Source: Haemaphysalis longicornis
Taxonomy: Eukaryota; Arthropoda; Arachnida; Ixodida; Ixodidae
Assembly (NCBI GenBank): GCA_013339765.2
Contig: CM023448.1
Location: 286,246,817 to 286,310,816 of the forward strand
Length of the DNA: 64,000 nucleotides
Direction: 5' to 3'
The position numbers were made by a program, and so were the translations under genes. Shown in pieces: positions 12,077 to 23,524 of this stretch. Under the pieces are notes generated by a model. It saw only the letters and a program-made list of their open reading frames with translations, was not told the DNA's origin and searched no databases. Positions within the stretch are counted from its first letter, which is position 1, and every line of letters starts with the position of its first letter.

Positions 12077-12229
12077 ATGTTGAGTCTCCTTTTATGTGCA
12101 GCAGGCGAAGGCCGCCACGTTGATCCCGCTGCCGAGGCTGCGTGTTCCGAGACGGTTGCACTCTTGCGTGCGAACGAGCGCGGCTGTGCAATCGTTTTAA
12201 ACTCTGCGCGGACCGCCGAGCATGTCTAA
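12077..12229 (+). CDS. hypothetical short open frame with hydrophobic start
   Basis: A 50-codon frame starts at the ATG 45 bases after the putative initiator. It begins MLSLLLCAAGEG, which could be a short secretion signal, then becomes polar (PAAEAACSETVALLRANERG). I do not recognise it. The start was chosen because it is the first ATG downstream of the 12032 initiator; an upstream in-frame ATG at 12011 would lie before that start site. It could equally be chance, or a first coding exon whose splice site I cannot place. Base composition is GC-rich like the surroundings. Confidence 0.2.
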   Translation: MLSLLLCAAGEGRHVDPAAEAACSETVALLRANERGCAIVLNSARTAEHV

Positions 12230-13489
12230 GCACGCGAGAAGCGCCGTTGGATAGCGCGCTGACGCGTCCCCGGTGAATTTCGCTCGAAGATGGGCCTGGG
12301 CCGGCCACGCATCGGACCGCGTGTGCACCACGCCCGCTCGTCCGCGAACAAACTTGTTCTTACCGTCCGGTAGCATTCGCGCTTCTCGAACGCGCCCGGA
12401 TTTTATTAACGCATAGAGAATCAAAAACTCTGCAATTGTGAAGATCTGTCACTTTCTGCGAGATGTGCAAAGATACAAACCTTCACGGTGCGTGTAACGC
12501 CACATTGACAGTTGCCTTGCGCGTGCATGCGGGCGAGCTGTGCTGCTGCGAATTTTGGGTACTTTTGTGATATGTCATTCATTTGGGGTTTCATTTAAAT
12601 GTATCTGCGCTTTACCTCGCTTGCTACGAGTAGCCGTCGCATAAAAGCGCGGGAAAGTTGTGCTGGCCACGCCAGCCGACGTAGCAGTTAACTCACGTCT
12701 GTATCTCCTTCACTCTCCGCTCGACGCCATTGCGTAGTAGGCTAGCACGGTAGGCTTCTACTTTATGACCGAGGTTAAGACACGTCATAGTACAGGACAC
12801 TTGCTCATCCCTTTGCGAAAGAAAGAAAGGCAAGGGGGTAACGTCCTCTCAGCGACGTAGAAGACGCCATAAGGCAGACTTATGTGGCACGAATCCCTGA
12901 TTCCCTCCACAAGAGACCACCTTCGTCCGCCTGCGTAGGTTGATGCGCCTCATAGTGCCGAAACGTGTCGACTCTTGCTCAACGGCGCGAAGACGCGGGA
13001 GCGATCCTGCGCATCACGCTCGACGATGCGGTCGCACGTTAACACCCACGCCCTATTGCCCGGGGGGCAGACACGTCGTCAAGCGTGAGTTACGGGCACT
13101 AAACTGGCTGCCAAACAAAAAAGGACCCCGGCCACAATCAAGGCGGCTCGTTTTACGAATAGCCACGCTCATAGAACCCTCGCGCCTTCCCTCATCAGGT
13201 TTCGTTTGCTGCTCAGAATGGTGCTCGAGAAAGAAGGCCATTTGGGCGTTTCTTACGAAACATTTTGCCTCAAACATTTTTATTTACTCTAGCGCCCCAT
13301 GACGAAAAGCCCTACCACGAATACAGCGATGGCCCTCCATTTGTGACCTGTACATATTGTTGCGGTGAAGTCGGTGTATTTGCTCGAGACGAGAGCTCGC
13401 GAGAACCTTGGCGAGGGGTGATGACGATGGTGATGGTCGTGGCTGGTCGCGCTAGAGATGGCCTCGTCATAAAAGTACACTCAGTGTGT

Positions 13490-13490
<1 letters not shown>
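12230..13490. other. unassigned intergenic DNA
   Basis: No recognised gene. A GCATAAAAGC motif lies at about 12639, but no coding sequence follows that I can support. Confidence 0.45.
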
Positions 13491-13566
<76 letters not shown>

Positions 13567-13575
13567 ATATATAGA
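13491..13575. repeat. (TA)n microsatellite
   Basis: Almost pure TA with TAA slips. Confidence 0.97.
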
Positions 13576-13602
13576 ATATAATATAGATACGTTTGATGGA
13601 GC

Positions 13603-13606
<4 letters not shown>

Positions 13607-13653
<47 letters not shown>
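13607..13653. repeat. (TA)n microsatellite
   Basis: Pure TA. It is followed by GAACCGGAACTGAACC, a motif that recurs around the (TA)n tract at 15325. Confidence 0.97.
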
Positions 13654-13655
<2 letters not shown>

Positions 13656-15321
13656 CGAACCGGAACTGAACCCTGAACCGAAAAAATAAATAACGGTTAC
13701 CGGTTGACGACAAGACGGTTCGACCATCCGATCTTGATAATGCGCGTTCGTGTCATTCGGCGTTTTTATTTTCCTTTAGTGCCATCACCTTTTAATCGTC
13801 CAGGCTTTTACACCTTAGATCAATCACAACACTATCAACGCCCTCCGTATTCGTGGTTGCAACTCGAGGAAAGAAATGCCTCCCCAATATTAAAATAGTG
13901 TGTTGCTCCTGGTCGCGCGCAGGCGAAATACTATCCCACTCTCACCTGCGTGCAGTCTATGTGAAACACCGACTTTGCGCTATCAGGCGTAGGTCGCGCT
14001 GCAACTATACAAGTTTCACCGTTGTGCGCTAAGTATCAACGATGAATCTTTTCCAACTTGGCCGGATCACTGGATGCTTCAGACTGTACAAGAATTGTAC
14101 ATCTACACTAAATGAACGCTAAATTTTTGAAAGAGAAATAGATTCTGGATTATTATCTTGAGTAATATTTCATTGTAACGTAGCTTAAAAATTGAAATAC
14201 TGAGGGTCAACTTTTTCTTAACCCGTTACACTTCGTTGGTTGAGCAATGACGTCTCGTACGTTAGCCGGTGCAATAAAAACAGATATTCATGGGCAGGCA
14301 GGCTATTTGATTGGTGCACCGTACAACAGTGACCCACACCCTAGAATTGACTTGTAGTTTATCATTCATGAAGATACGCAGGGATACTTGGGGCTTTCAT
14401 TTTCATTACCTTGATATAAAACTGTCCCTTGGTAAAATGTCGTCCTACCAATGCACTTGTGTATAAAGGTGAAGCCGACTGTAAAGCGGGTGTATTAGTA
14501 GATAATTCTCAGAGTTTTTGCATTATTATTTGCCAGTAAAATGCAGCTAGAAATCTATTTTGCTTGGCGTAAAAGGCAGCTCCACACCGATGTTGCCGAT
14601 GTTCGTGGTCGGCGCTATCCCTCTGCTGCGTCCACTTACACGCTGTGCTCGGGGCTCAAAAGTTCCATGAAAAATAAACCATCACCTTGTGTTTTTCTTT
14701 TTGAACAACCAGCCTTTTGTAACCCTCTTTGCTGTATCTCAGCCCCGCAGGACTGCGTTTTCACAAGAAAAAAGGGCAATAAGTATTAAAAAACCTTTAC
14801 GTTTCGCTCGACCTAACGTCAGCAGTGAAGGTATATGGAGAATAAAAATTTACCATGCAGTGTGTTAACTCCATGGTAGCGTCCAAGGGTTACGGTCCAG
14901 GAGGCACCACTAAATCTCACAGTCCCAACTGCGGCGGCTTTGGTCGGATAAAAATAAGTCCCCGTGACGTTATGAGAGCTGGGAGAGAAAGTGCCTGGTA
15001 AATGACAACTTCATCCATTTCCCAAATTATCTAACCCGTTTTTTTTTTTTACCGTAGACATTAAGATTGACATGACTGCTACTGAGTCAAAGCCGCGGTT
15101 TGAATGAATCAAACATGTATTTTTTTGGTCACGGTCAATTTTAACTAAAGAGCTGTTTTTTTTTGCACTTAGTTATAATAATCAATGCGAACCGGTTCCC
15201 AAGTCTTGAACCTGTTTACGAACTGGTTAAGCGTGTAATTAAATCGAACCGGTACTGAACCGAAACGAAATTGTTTCACCCGACCTGTAACCGAACCAGT
15301 ATTTTTTGTTGGTTCGATACA

Positions 15322-15324
<3 letters not shown>
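13654..15324. other. unassigned DNA with GAACCGG-type repeats near both ends
   Basis: No gene recognised. GAACCGG/ACTGAACC words occur at about 13657-13680 and again at 15187-15312, next to (TA)n tracts each time. This suggests one repeat family with an internal TA tract. Confidence 0.45.
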
Positions 15325-15390
<66 letters not shown>

Positions 15391-15396
15391 ATATTT
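15325..15396. repeat. (TA)n microsatellite
   Basis: TA repeats with two TAA/TTA slips. Confidence 0.97.
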
Positions 15397-15620
15397 ATTG
15401 TAAGCACTGTAGTTCTCCGCGGCACAATATTTCACTGATTTCAATCTGCTGTGTGATCATCATCACCTGTCATCCTTTTCAGTAATGCTTCATCTTCGTA
15501 ACCTGTACATGATCATTATCATCCCTGAGGCTAGTTCTGCTTGGCTGCGCGTTCGCCAAATAAACGGCGTCGGTCTTCTCTGCTCTATCAGTGAGCGACG
15601 TCTCATTGAAGGCCTCTTAC

Positions 15621-15621
15621 A

Positions 15622-15677
<56 letters not shown>
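15621..15677. repeat. (TA)n microsatellite
   Basis: Nearly pure TA. Confidence 0.97.
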
Positions 15678-15678
<1 letters not shown>

Positions 15679-15752
15679 CGACCTCGTAGAAGAAGCACGA
15701 CACAATACGTTTATTTTTTGAAATGAATAAAATAAAGTGGAGAGAAAGATGC

Positions 15753-15824
15753 TCCCTGAGTGAGATCTGAACCCACGACCTTCGGAATACCGCTCTGATG
15801 CGATACCAACTACGCTACCGGAGA
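15753..15824 (-). repeat. tRNA-like sequence (SINE head) with near-complete cloverleaf
   Basis: On the minus strand a 72-nt segment has a good A box (TAGCGTAGTTGG), a good B box (GGGTTCAGATC), a paired T arm (GTGGG with CTCAC) and a largely paired acceptor stem (TCTCCGG with TCAGGGA). The anticodon arm (around GCGGTAT) does not pair well, and no canonical 3' tail follows. I call it a tRNA-derived SINE head rather than a working tRNA gene; a tRNA covariance-model scan would settle it. It differs in sequence from the Ruka-like heads elsewhere, so it is a second SINE family. Confidence 0.6.
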
Positions 15825-17783
15825 GGCTGTGCTACCTCCACTTTCTTGGGCATTTATATTAAGGTAATTGTTTCCTGCGCTTGCGCGTGGTGGCCAGCGC
15901 CGCTCCGACAACTCGAGTGGAATGAAATCCTCTTTTTATCCCCCTGGACATGTCGGGTGACTGCCAGAACTGAGGCCCTCGCTATGCGTGTAGTACAAAA
16001 ATAGTAAAAAATTAAAAGTTACCAGAGGTGTTCTCGTCCACAGTGGGGTGTAGGATGTGGAAAAGGGACATAGTCAACAGTCTGGCATAGCTACGACGAG
16101 ACAGTATAAAACGCCATGGGTGTTTTTCTTTCATTTTTGTACAGGCGTTGACAACGCGCATGTTTTCAGCGGCACAAACAGGGTATAAAATAGCCCCGTG
16201 ATGCCCGACATATATACCGCTGATAATAGACATTGTTTTGATACGTTGGAAATGTCGAATGACACAAGAAAACACGGGAAAAGTTTTATCATATGGGTGT
16301 TCCGTTTCATGTGCAGCTCTTGCCCTGCGTTTTCTATCGTCGCTCGACTTTGTGTGCGTTTGTTTTTCCCTTACAATTTTATATGTCAGTAACAATTAAA
16401 TACAGCTTTGCACCACACAGAATAAAATGCATACTTGTGAATTCCGGCAAAAGAAACAAAAGAAATTCAAGGAAAATTACAGTTCTGCTGCATACGCTCA
16501 TATAAATGTCTAACGCGGGTCTATTCATAGTATACTAGTAATATAGTCCTCGACATTTTGCGCCACTATATTCACAGTGACGGAGCATTCGAGTACAGTG
16601 AGCTACCGTTACATAGAAATTGCTTGCACGGCACTGCAGTCAAATAAGACCAATATAGTGGGGGTCATTCGATTGAATAAAAACGGGAGCAATTTCTTGG
16701 AGGTTGTTAATTCAGTAAACGGAACCTCGCAGCCAGTTAAACTCTTCTAAGCTGATATCATGATTAATAGAACTGATCTTTCTGGTGACCTGATGGGCCG
16801 TTAAGCGGAGTTACACTGGCAACTATTGACTGTATATCGGCCTGGTGCGGTCAAGTTGGTTGTGATCGATGGATGGCCGTGGTCGATGTTTACGGTCGAT
16901 CATTCTAACAAATGATTGCCGTTGTTTGCTCGAGCTCGCACAGAGGGCGTAACCTGGCTTAAGGGCTTCAGAAAGGTGACGAGTTTGTATATTTTGTCCA
17001 ACTGTTTTGCGTAGTTAGGGTTAGAGTGTTTGGCTGATCAGACGCTTGCCGAGCCTTGGCCGGTCCCCGTGCGGGGGTACGTGGCGCTCCCCTTATTGGG
17101 GAGAAGAGGAAGAAGTTGGTCTGACGCTTGGCCATGGTGGGCCGATAAATTCTCGCCGGCTGCGGCTTATAAATTCTGGCTGCTGCCGTCGCGGCCGGTG
17201 CTCCGCGGTGCGCGCGCGCCGCCGTCGAAGGCGGGCCACGGAGCTTACATTGGCGTCGGGTGAATTGGTCTCTTCATGTGCCTAAAGCAGCTGCTGTACC
17301 CGTGCTGGTACGCTTGCGGTGAGTGCCCATATGATGTAAGCATGTGCGTGACGTGCACCTCCACCCGCTGCCGCTGCACGTAATCACATACGTATCGGAG
17401 GCGCTAAATGCCGGTTGATAACGTTGGCAGCGTGTAAGAGCAGTGAAAACCAGTTGCACTATGCTGTAACTGTAACAGTTAGGGTGTGTCAGTATGCCGC
17501 GTAAAGACCAAGCACAGCCAGCTAGAGCTGTTCGAGCGCATGTGTGCCCAACTAACTCTTCTAGTCCTTAGTTCACACAGCGAAACCATGGTGTGAAGTT
17601 TCGAAGATGGGGTGGCACTGGGCGTCAGTAGAGAATGCTGGGTAGTGGGCAGAAATAATAAAAGTGGCTGGCATTTTGCATTGCCTGCAGTGATGGAGTG
17701 AAACAGTAGGGTACGCAGGATTTCGTTCTGGAGAGGGCCGGACTCCCCCCTAACACCCCCCACCCTTACGAGCCACAAAATAT
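15825..17783. other. unassigned intergenic DNA
   Basis: No recognisable gene or element. The longest frames (16012-16395 on the minus strand) show no known domain. Confidence 0.45.
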
Positions 17784-17906
17784 CGAGAGGATTTCGGCGC
17801 ACGTTAAAGATGCCCAGGTGGTCCAAATTAATCCGGAGTGCTCCACTGCGGCGCGCCTCATCGCCTGCGTTGCGTCGGCGCGTTAAACCCTACAATCAAT
17901 CAAATA
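17784..17906 (+). mobile_element. Ruka-like SINE, 5'-truncated
   Basis: Contains the TTCGGCGCACGTTAAAG, CCAGGTGGTCC and GGCGCGCCTCATCGCC blocks in SINE order, then TGCGTTGCGTCGGCGCG and an (AATC)n tail. The tRNA-derived head is missing. Confidence 0.85.
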
Positions 17907-17910
17907 TCAG

Positions 17911-17977
17911 GGGAAGGGGGGGAGGGGGGGGGGGTAGGCCTTGTCCTCTTCGCCAGCCCCCCCCCCCCCCCCCCCCC
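17911..17977. repeat. poly-G and poly-C runs
   Basis: A G-rich run (17914-17934) and a C-run (17958-17977) face each other 24 bases apart and could pair as a hairpin. Assembly errors are likely at such runs. Confidence 0.8.
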
Positions 17978-19167
17978 ATCTTCTCTGCACGCATCAGTGG
18001 CGTGAGGTTCCTTGGCTTCCTGATTACCTTACTTCGGTTCCATCCTTAGCACCGACAGATGCACTGTAAGGCTTTATTAAGATGAAGGTACGTTAGAGAT
18101 GTGTTAGTTTGTGAAAGAAAAAGGTATGTTATGTCTTTCCCTAATATTTTATAGAAATAAAAGCCGCTTACAGTGCATTTTCGTTTATTTCTGATATGTC
18201 CCCCAAAATTACTCCGGTCACTAATTATACAGCAGCCTAACAGCCTGTCTTTGTGCCAACAAAAATTATTTGTCTGTGTTCGAAGTAGGAAAAAGTTGTT
18301 TTGTTGCAACCTGTTATCAAAACCCATTACTTAAAACTTCAGTTAACTGAACCGGGTTGACTAATCCAAGTGATGTCCCCCGCATCTAACATATGGACAT
18401 CGGTAAAGTGGCATCCATAAGATGGTCTCCCCGCAACCCCACTAGTTCTTTTTTCAGCCACATAAAAGTTGATAGAGCAAAGAAGGCACCCTGCGCACGT
18501 GCAGCTAGCGTGTAACACTATCAACTCCGTTAGCCCGCCTCGGCTTTCTCTGCAACATTAAGACCGAGCAGAGAAGCTTCTCATTGTGCTTGTATACCCA
18601 AGCATGGCTGTTACGTTTATACTCCGAGTGGCCTCGTTATCGTAATCAGAGTCTCTTTGCCGCTTACATCGGGAACGGGCGGCCGTGCGCACGGAAATGA
18701 AACAACGATTGGCCTTCGCTTGCTTCGTTGCCAGCGATATGTGCCGCGCTAAAGGCATCAGGGACATTTTGATGGGAGCACGATCGCCCCGCAACACGGT
18801 AGCTGCTGAGTATCAGTGGAGAACGTTCATGGCGAACAATCACGAGCTTTATACTAACGAAGATATCGACACGCACGCATACGTAGGCGCAAACACAGGT
18901 AAAAGTTTTGTGACAGCCAAGTAAAGCTTTTAACGCTAAGAAAATTTCCCCTTATGTCACTCTGTATGTATCAAAACGCTGTCGACAAATGCCACACACA
19001 AAAAAGACCAGTTAATTTTTGTTGCATAAATTACCTTTCCTAAAAGATAATAAACCACGCCCACCGGCGACAGTTGAGTATAGAATGACAAAAAGGTCGC
19101 GGCCTTTTAACGTTTTCTACACAATTATTTGGGACGTCATAAATGGCGGATTCATTCGCAAACATGC
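17978..19167. other. unassigned intergenic DNA
   Basis: No recognised gene or repeat end. Confidence 0.5.
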
Positions 19168-19604
19168 TTAAAGGGACCCTGCAACACTTTTTTCACCTTT
19201 TTTTTTACATCTTAAATGCTTGCAGAACGTAGTCTCCTAACACACCCAGTACTCCAGTACTTATTTTAAGTGGTCGAAAAGTACCTCAGCCAAAAATCAG
19301 ATAACTTGGAAACTCGCTCAAAAGATTTTCCTCTCTTTCCCGGTCTTGACGTTCTTCGACGGCCCGAATTACGTCACTGAGGCCATGTAGCGGCCGTTGG
19401 CCGGTTTTCCTTCAGTTGCAGCAATGAACGCTTTTCGATAGCAACTTGCCGCAAAAACAAAGCCGAAACGGAAGGCGTATCTGGTGCGACGAGCAAATCC
19501 CGCAGTGCCGCTCCGTGCTGGCGATAACTGTAGCTTTCGCAGTGCTTCCAGACGCAAAGGAAAGAGTGAAAGCGTTTATCAAAAGAGTTGCAGGGTCCCT
19601 TTAA
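19168..19604. mobile_element. 437-bp TTAA-flanked MITE
   Basis: TTAA plus AGGGACCCTGCAACAC at the left (19168-19191) is inverted at the right (19581-19604), with one mismatch over 24 bases. Both ends abut TTAA, the target duplicated by piggyBac-type transposases. A TA target inside TTAA cannot be excluded. It has no transposase. It resembles the 1.17-kb element at 52991 in design but has a different TIR. Confidence 0.8.
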
Positions 19605-20010
19605 AAGCCCGTGTGAATGCTTCACCGCAATGCGCCTGAATTACAAGTTATAGCAATAAAAGCGGCCAAACCAACCGGTGACAAAGCTCAGAATTTCTCG
19701 GCCCTCGTTGTTCGTGTGATTCGTTCGCTCGAACGCAGCGTGCGAACGAATTGTTTTTCGCAGCGTGCTAACGAATCGAAAGCGTTGTTCGTGCGATTCA
19801 CTCGCATGCGAACGCAGCGATGGGACGTTCATGTGCGTTGTGGCGAAGCAGACGTCCAAGAAAATAATTAAAGACGATAGCCTTTTTAAATGCGGTGCAT
19901 TTCTTAAGCTCGCGATGTCACTCGTCGATGTTGTCGGCGCCGTCCACACGCTCACTGCGCATGCACGTCGCGTCGAGGCGCAGGTGCGCGTCTCTCCCCC
20001 GTACCCTCCT

Positions 20011-20110
20011 CGCTCTCAACAACAGGTGCGGCGGTGCGGGAGGAGCGCGTGAACCCCGTGCGCTCCGTCGCTCTCAACAACAGCTGCGGCGGTGCGGGGG
20101 GAGCGCGTCT
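20011..20110 (+). repeat. degenerate 58-bp tandem repeat inside element A
   Basis: CGCTCTCAACAACAG followed by TGCGGCGGTGCGGG occurs at 20011 and again at 20069; a third weaker copy (CGCGCTCAACAGTAACGGCG) starts at about 20148. Confidence 0.7.
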
Positions 20111-20236
20111 GTGCGCGCATGCGTCGTAGCTACCCGTGCGCTGCATCGCGCTCAACAGTAACGGCGGCAGGGCGTGTACACGTGATAACGGCGTGGTGGG
20201 TGCGTGGAAAGTTCGCGCGCTTGTGTACGGAAGTGT

Positions 20237-20325
20237 GCGCATGCGCGTCTCTCCCCCGTACTCCTCTCCCTCGAACGCGGGCGGTGTGTATATAAGCGGC
20301 GGAGCGCGCGTTCGGGATTCAGTCA
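20237..20325 (+). promoter_or_regulatory. promoter-like module, copy 1
   Basis: In order: GCGCATGCGC (20237-20246, the NRF-1 palindrome), CTCTCC-rich block, TATATAAG (20289-20296) and TTCAGTCA (20318-20325). The TATA start lies 32 bases before the initiator A. An AATAAA follows at 20382. The same block occurs at 46430 and 60279. Confidence 0.55.
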
Positions 20326-20590
20326 AGGGCGCCTTTGCTTGGCTTTCGCTTGACTTGACGCTTTGCTTGACGGCACCAAGCAATAAAGACAGACTTTAAC
20401 TTTACACTCCTTGCCTTCGCTTCTCCTTCATTCAATAAATAAGAATAATAAAGACGAAATAACAAATAAGCATTCCCAAACCATACCCAATTACGCAACA
20501 TTCACGCGATACCCCCACCACTCTGCGACGCATTTACTCGAGTTTCCCCCGTGGGAAGATGCGGGCGGGTTTTTTTTGGTCTGTCTCTCA

Positions 20591-20643
20591 GTATGTATGT
20601 ATGTATGTATGTATGTATGTATGTATGTATGTATGTATGTATT
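20591..20643. repeat. (GTAT)n microsatellite
   Basis: About 13 tetranucleotide units, just outside the 3' end of element A. Confidence 0.97.
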
Positions 20644-23524
20644 TTATGTCCTCGGTTCAGCCTTCAGGCCTAAAGTTAGAATAATACTTGAACGAGAAGT
20701 TTATATAGTCAAAACTCTTCCAAACCACTAAATCCGGAAACACACTTAATACTTGTCGACATTGTTCAGGAAAAAGAAAACATTAGGCATATTTGAGGCA
20801 AAACATAATTACATAAGTGGTATTCGCAGCGTTCTCTTAAATATACGTGGTTGGAAACAAAACAGTAGGCGTTGAGAAGAATGTTTTGACCCGAAAACAC
20901 AAACAGCGCTCGAGCGAGCTTGAACCTCGTGGCTGTATTCCAAGTTCCACGGTAATAAAGCGTCGCAGCAGGTGGCGCCAGCAGAGAGCGCGGGAAAATT
21001 GAAATGATTTTAGCAAACCCTTTCTGCGTTTACCGTGGGAGGGTCGAAAGCGAGGGGAAGAGCATGGGAGGTGAGCGGGGGAGAAAAGAGGGGCATTTGC
21101 GGGGCACAGGCGGCAGAAGACTTGCGTTTCGACGAAATTTGCAGCGAAGAGAGCAGATACACCGCCAATTTTATACAGAGTGTATGAACATTAAAGTATG
21201 CCTGCTTGAAAGATGCGAGAGCCTGCATGCGGGCTTCCAACTTTCAATGTCGGTAAATTCTCTGTTGCGAATGATACTGACTGCTGCCTTGCCCTCAATT
21301 TGTGACGTCTTGCTGACGTCACAAAAAAATAAAGAAATGTCAAAGTGAGATGCTTTCATTGGCCAATTCGCCGTACAAATGCTGAGAAAACGATGGGAGG
21401 TTTCGCCTCCAGTATACTAAAACTCAAATTAGCTTTAACGTCTGCTAACTGTCAACTAGTTCTGCAGTGGTGGTCATTATGAGCGGTATAAATATATCGC
21501 TCGTATTTTCTTATATATAAGCGCCCCCCTCCCTTGCCCCCCCCCCCCCCCACACACACACACACGCACGCACAAACAGAACTTTGTTGTTTGTTCTCGC
21601 AGCAACAGCAGCATTAAATTTCTCGAAGCGAAGGGGTCCAGGCTATTTAATAGATTTGTCATAGTAATTTAGAGTGAAACACCACCCCACTGCACACGCC
21701 ACGTTTAACCGAGGCTTTGGAAGAGGCAGCATCTCGGTAGTTTCGGGCCACCCAAGACGCCGTTCAGCGAGTCCGATTCAGTTGTCGAGATGCGAACGTA
21801 TACGCCATCGGCGGCAGCAAGTTCGAGTCGCAGAAGGAAGAAGAGCCCTCGTGCCCTCGAATGCGACCCATTTCGCCTTCCGTCAGGGCAGCGGTGCTCG
21901 TCGTCTTCCGGCGCGTTCGCCAAGGACGCATGCACGCCCGTTGGGAGGCACGCAGTGCATGCGGCCTACCCCATTGTTCGGCACCACCCTTCAGTTGACT
22001 TTGAAACGCGGCTGTCAGAAATTGAAAAGGAACTCCGTCTTGTCGCGTTTGACGTCGCTCGCTGCTGAACTCGCTTCCGGAGCAGACGACAAACAGCGTT
22101 CGTTTGTCTCCTGTGTGTCCTAGCTCGCTACAAACTGCTGAAATTTGTGAAGCAAGAATGGGGAGAAATGCGATTTTAATACTGCCGTGGCGTCAAGGCT
22201 TTCCATTTCAGTGCATGGTTGAAGAGTGATGGTGTTGCGCCCGTAGTTGTTTATCGTCAGTGAAAATGGAACTTTAAAAGGAAAAGCGAGCGAAAATAGA
22301 AATTTTGCAACGAGGCTATAACACGAAAATAAAAACATCCAAAGCGTTACCCACGCTTTCGCATTGAGGAAAGCTTGGGAACAGTGAGAAATTGTGTATT
22401 CTTTCCGCTGGCTTCGCCCGTAAGTATTATTAATGTCCGTCTTCCACTCTCATCTAGTGTGCGCTTTAAAAAAATTGAAATGGTGGAGATACTTCACGCA
22501 CGTGTAGTGAGATAATTTGTACACTGAAGTGCCAACCATATTTTCGCGAACCTCGCTGTTACCGCGCTAGGAGGAAATTGAACTGCCCGTCGACGTTTTA
22601 ACAATATTGCCTCGTTTTTCTTATCTTTTTTTTTTTTTTGCGAGAGAGGGAATTTCGCAAATAATAGGCAGGCCCGCATATTTTACTTTCCGCTGTTCGC
22701 TCCATTTATTCGCGTATTTATTTTCATCTTCACAAAACAGCCGTCCCGAACTGCCGTGTTTAATCCTCGCAGCCCTGAAGAGGCGGCAGGAGAGCTCCCA
22801 TCTTGATTGGGCTTTCGTAATTTCTTCCCGGGACGTTCTCGCCTCGCTCTATTCCGCGCCGGCAATAATGGAAGAGCAGCGTAATGGGCCCGCTGCATTA
22901 GTGCCGAATAGGAGCGCAGCGCCCTCGGCCCGAGTCCTTCCGAAGCCGCTCGGCAGTTCGCCCGAAATGCACTCCGTTGGCGGCGAAACAACGCCGACGT
23001 GCGCGCTCATTTCGGGTAGCTTAGTTACTCAGCCTCGCATAAAAGCTCATCTCGCTGGAAAACACAATGAACCCGCGCGTGTTGCCACGGCCTGCGCACG
23101 AACGGCATTGAGGGCGGGCAGCCTTTCCTGCTCGCTGCTCCGGCTGCCATGGCATGCGGGATAAAATCGTTTACCAACACTACCAACACTCAACCCGCTG
23201 TTTTCTCTGCGTCCTCTTCTTTTTTTTTTTTTTTTTACTCGGGCTGTTGCGATTCTCGATTCTCGCTCTTTCGCTCTATACGCAATGTTGAAACTCTGCA
23301 TAATTTATGCGGTCGACCGTCACCCTCCCTACCGCCTGTGTAGTTAACTGGATGTTGGTGCGCTGTAACCTGATACGAGGTTCAGAGGAAGAGGACGGGG
23401 GAGAAATATGTTTATGTTTCTTAACGTGATGGTGAGATGCGCAGGAGGAGACGCGAGGTCTCACTCAGCATTTGACTCGTTCCATGTCAACTGTGCAAGA
23501 CACTGAGCTCGATCATATTCATTG
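20644..23524. other. unassigned intergenic DNA
   Basis: No recognised gene. A small hairpin TGTGACGTC/GACGTCACA lies at 21301-21323. A poly-C/(CA)n tract is at 21538-21567, and T-runs are at about 22627 and 23219-23236. Frames at 21674-22123 and 22607-23164 show no known domain. Confidence 0.45.

Larger units (their letters stand above)
19883..20577 (+). mobile_element. Helentron-like non-autonomous element A
   Basis: Starts with TTTTT, then AAATGC-GGT-GCATTT (19888-19902) and CTTAAG. It ends with GCGACGCATTT (20525-20535), which matches the inverse of the 5' palindrome at 10 of 15 sites. After that come ACTCGAG, a TTCCC/GGGAA hairpin (20544-20557), GATGCGGGCGG and a T-run to 20577. The same order of parts occurs at 46149, 60076 and 23525. 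The interior carries degenerate 58-bp repeats and a promoter-like block. The Helentron/HINE assignment is inference from subterminal inverted repeats, the 3' hairpin and T-T flanks. Confidence 0.6.

Noticed and set aside
13467..13727. Tyr/Ile repeat open frames over (TA)n tracts here and at 15485, 43500 and 43638
   Set aside because: Translation of TA repeats in several frames; not coding.
17911..17977. G-quadruplex or i-motif regulatory element
   Set aside because: The runs are homopolymers likely affected by sequencing error; nothing nearby suggests a regulated gene.
20591..20643. Possible CRISPR-like array from the GTAT repeats
   Set aside because: A pure tetranucleotide microsatellite with no spacers, in a eukaryotic context.
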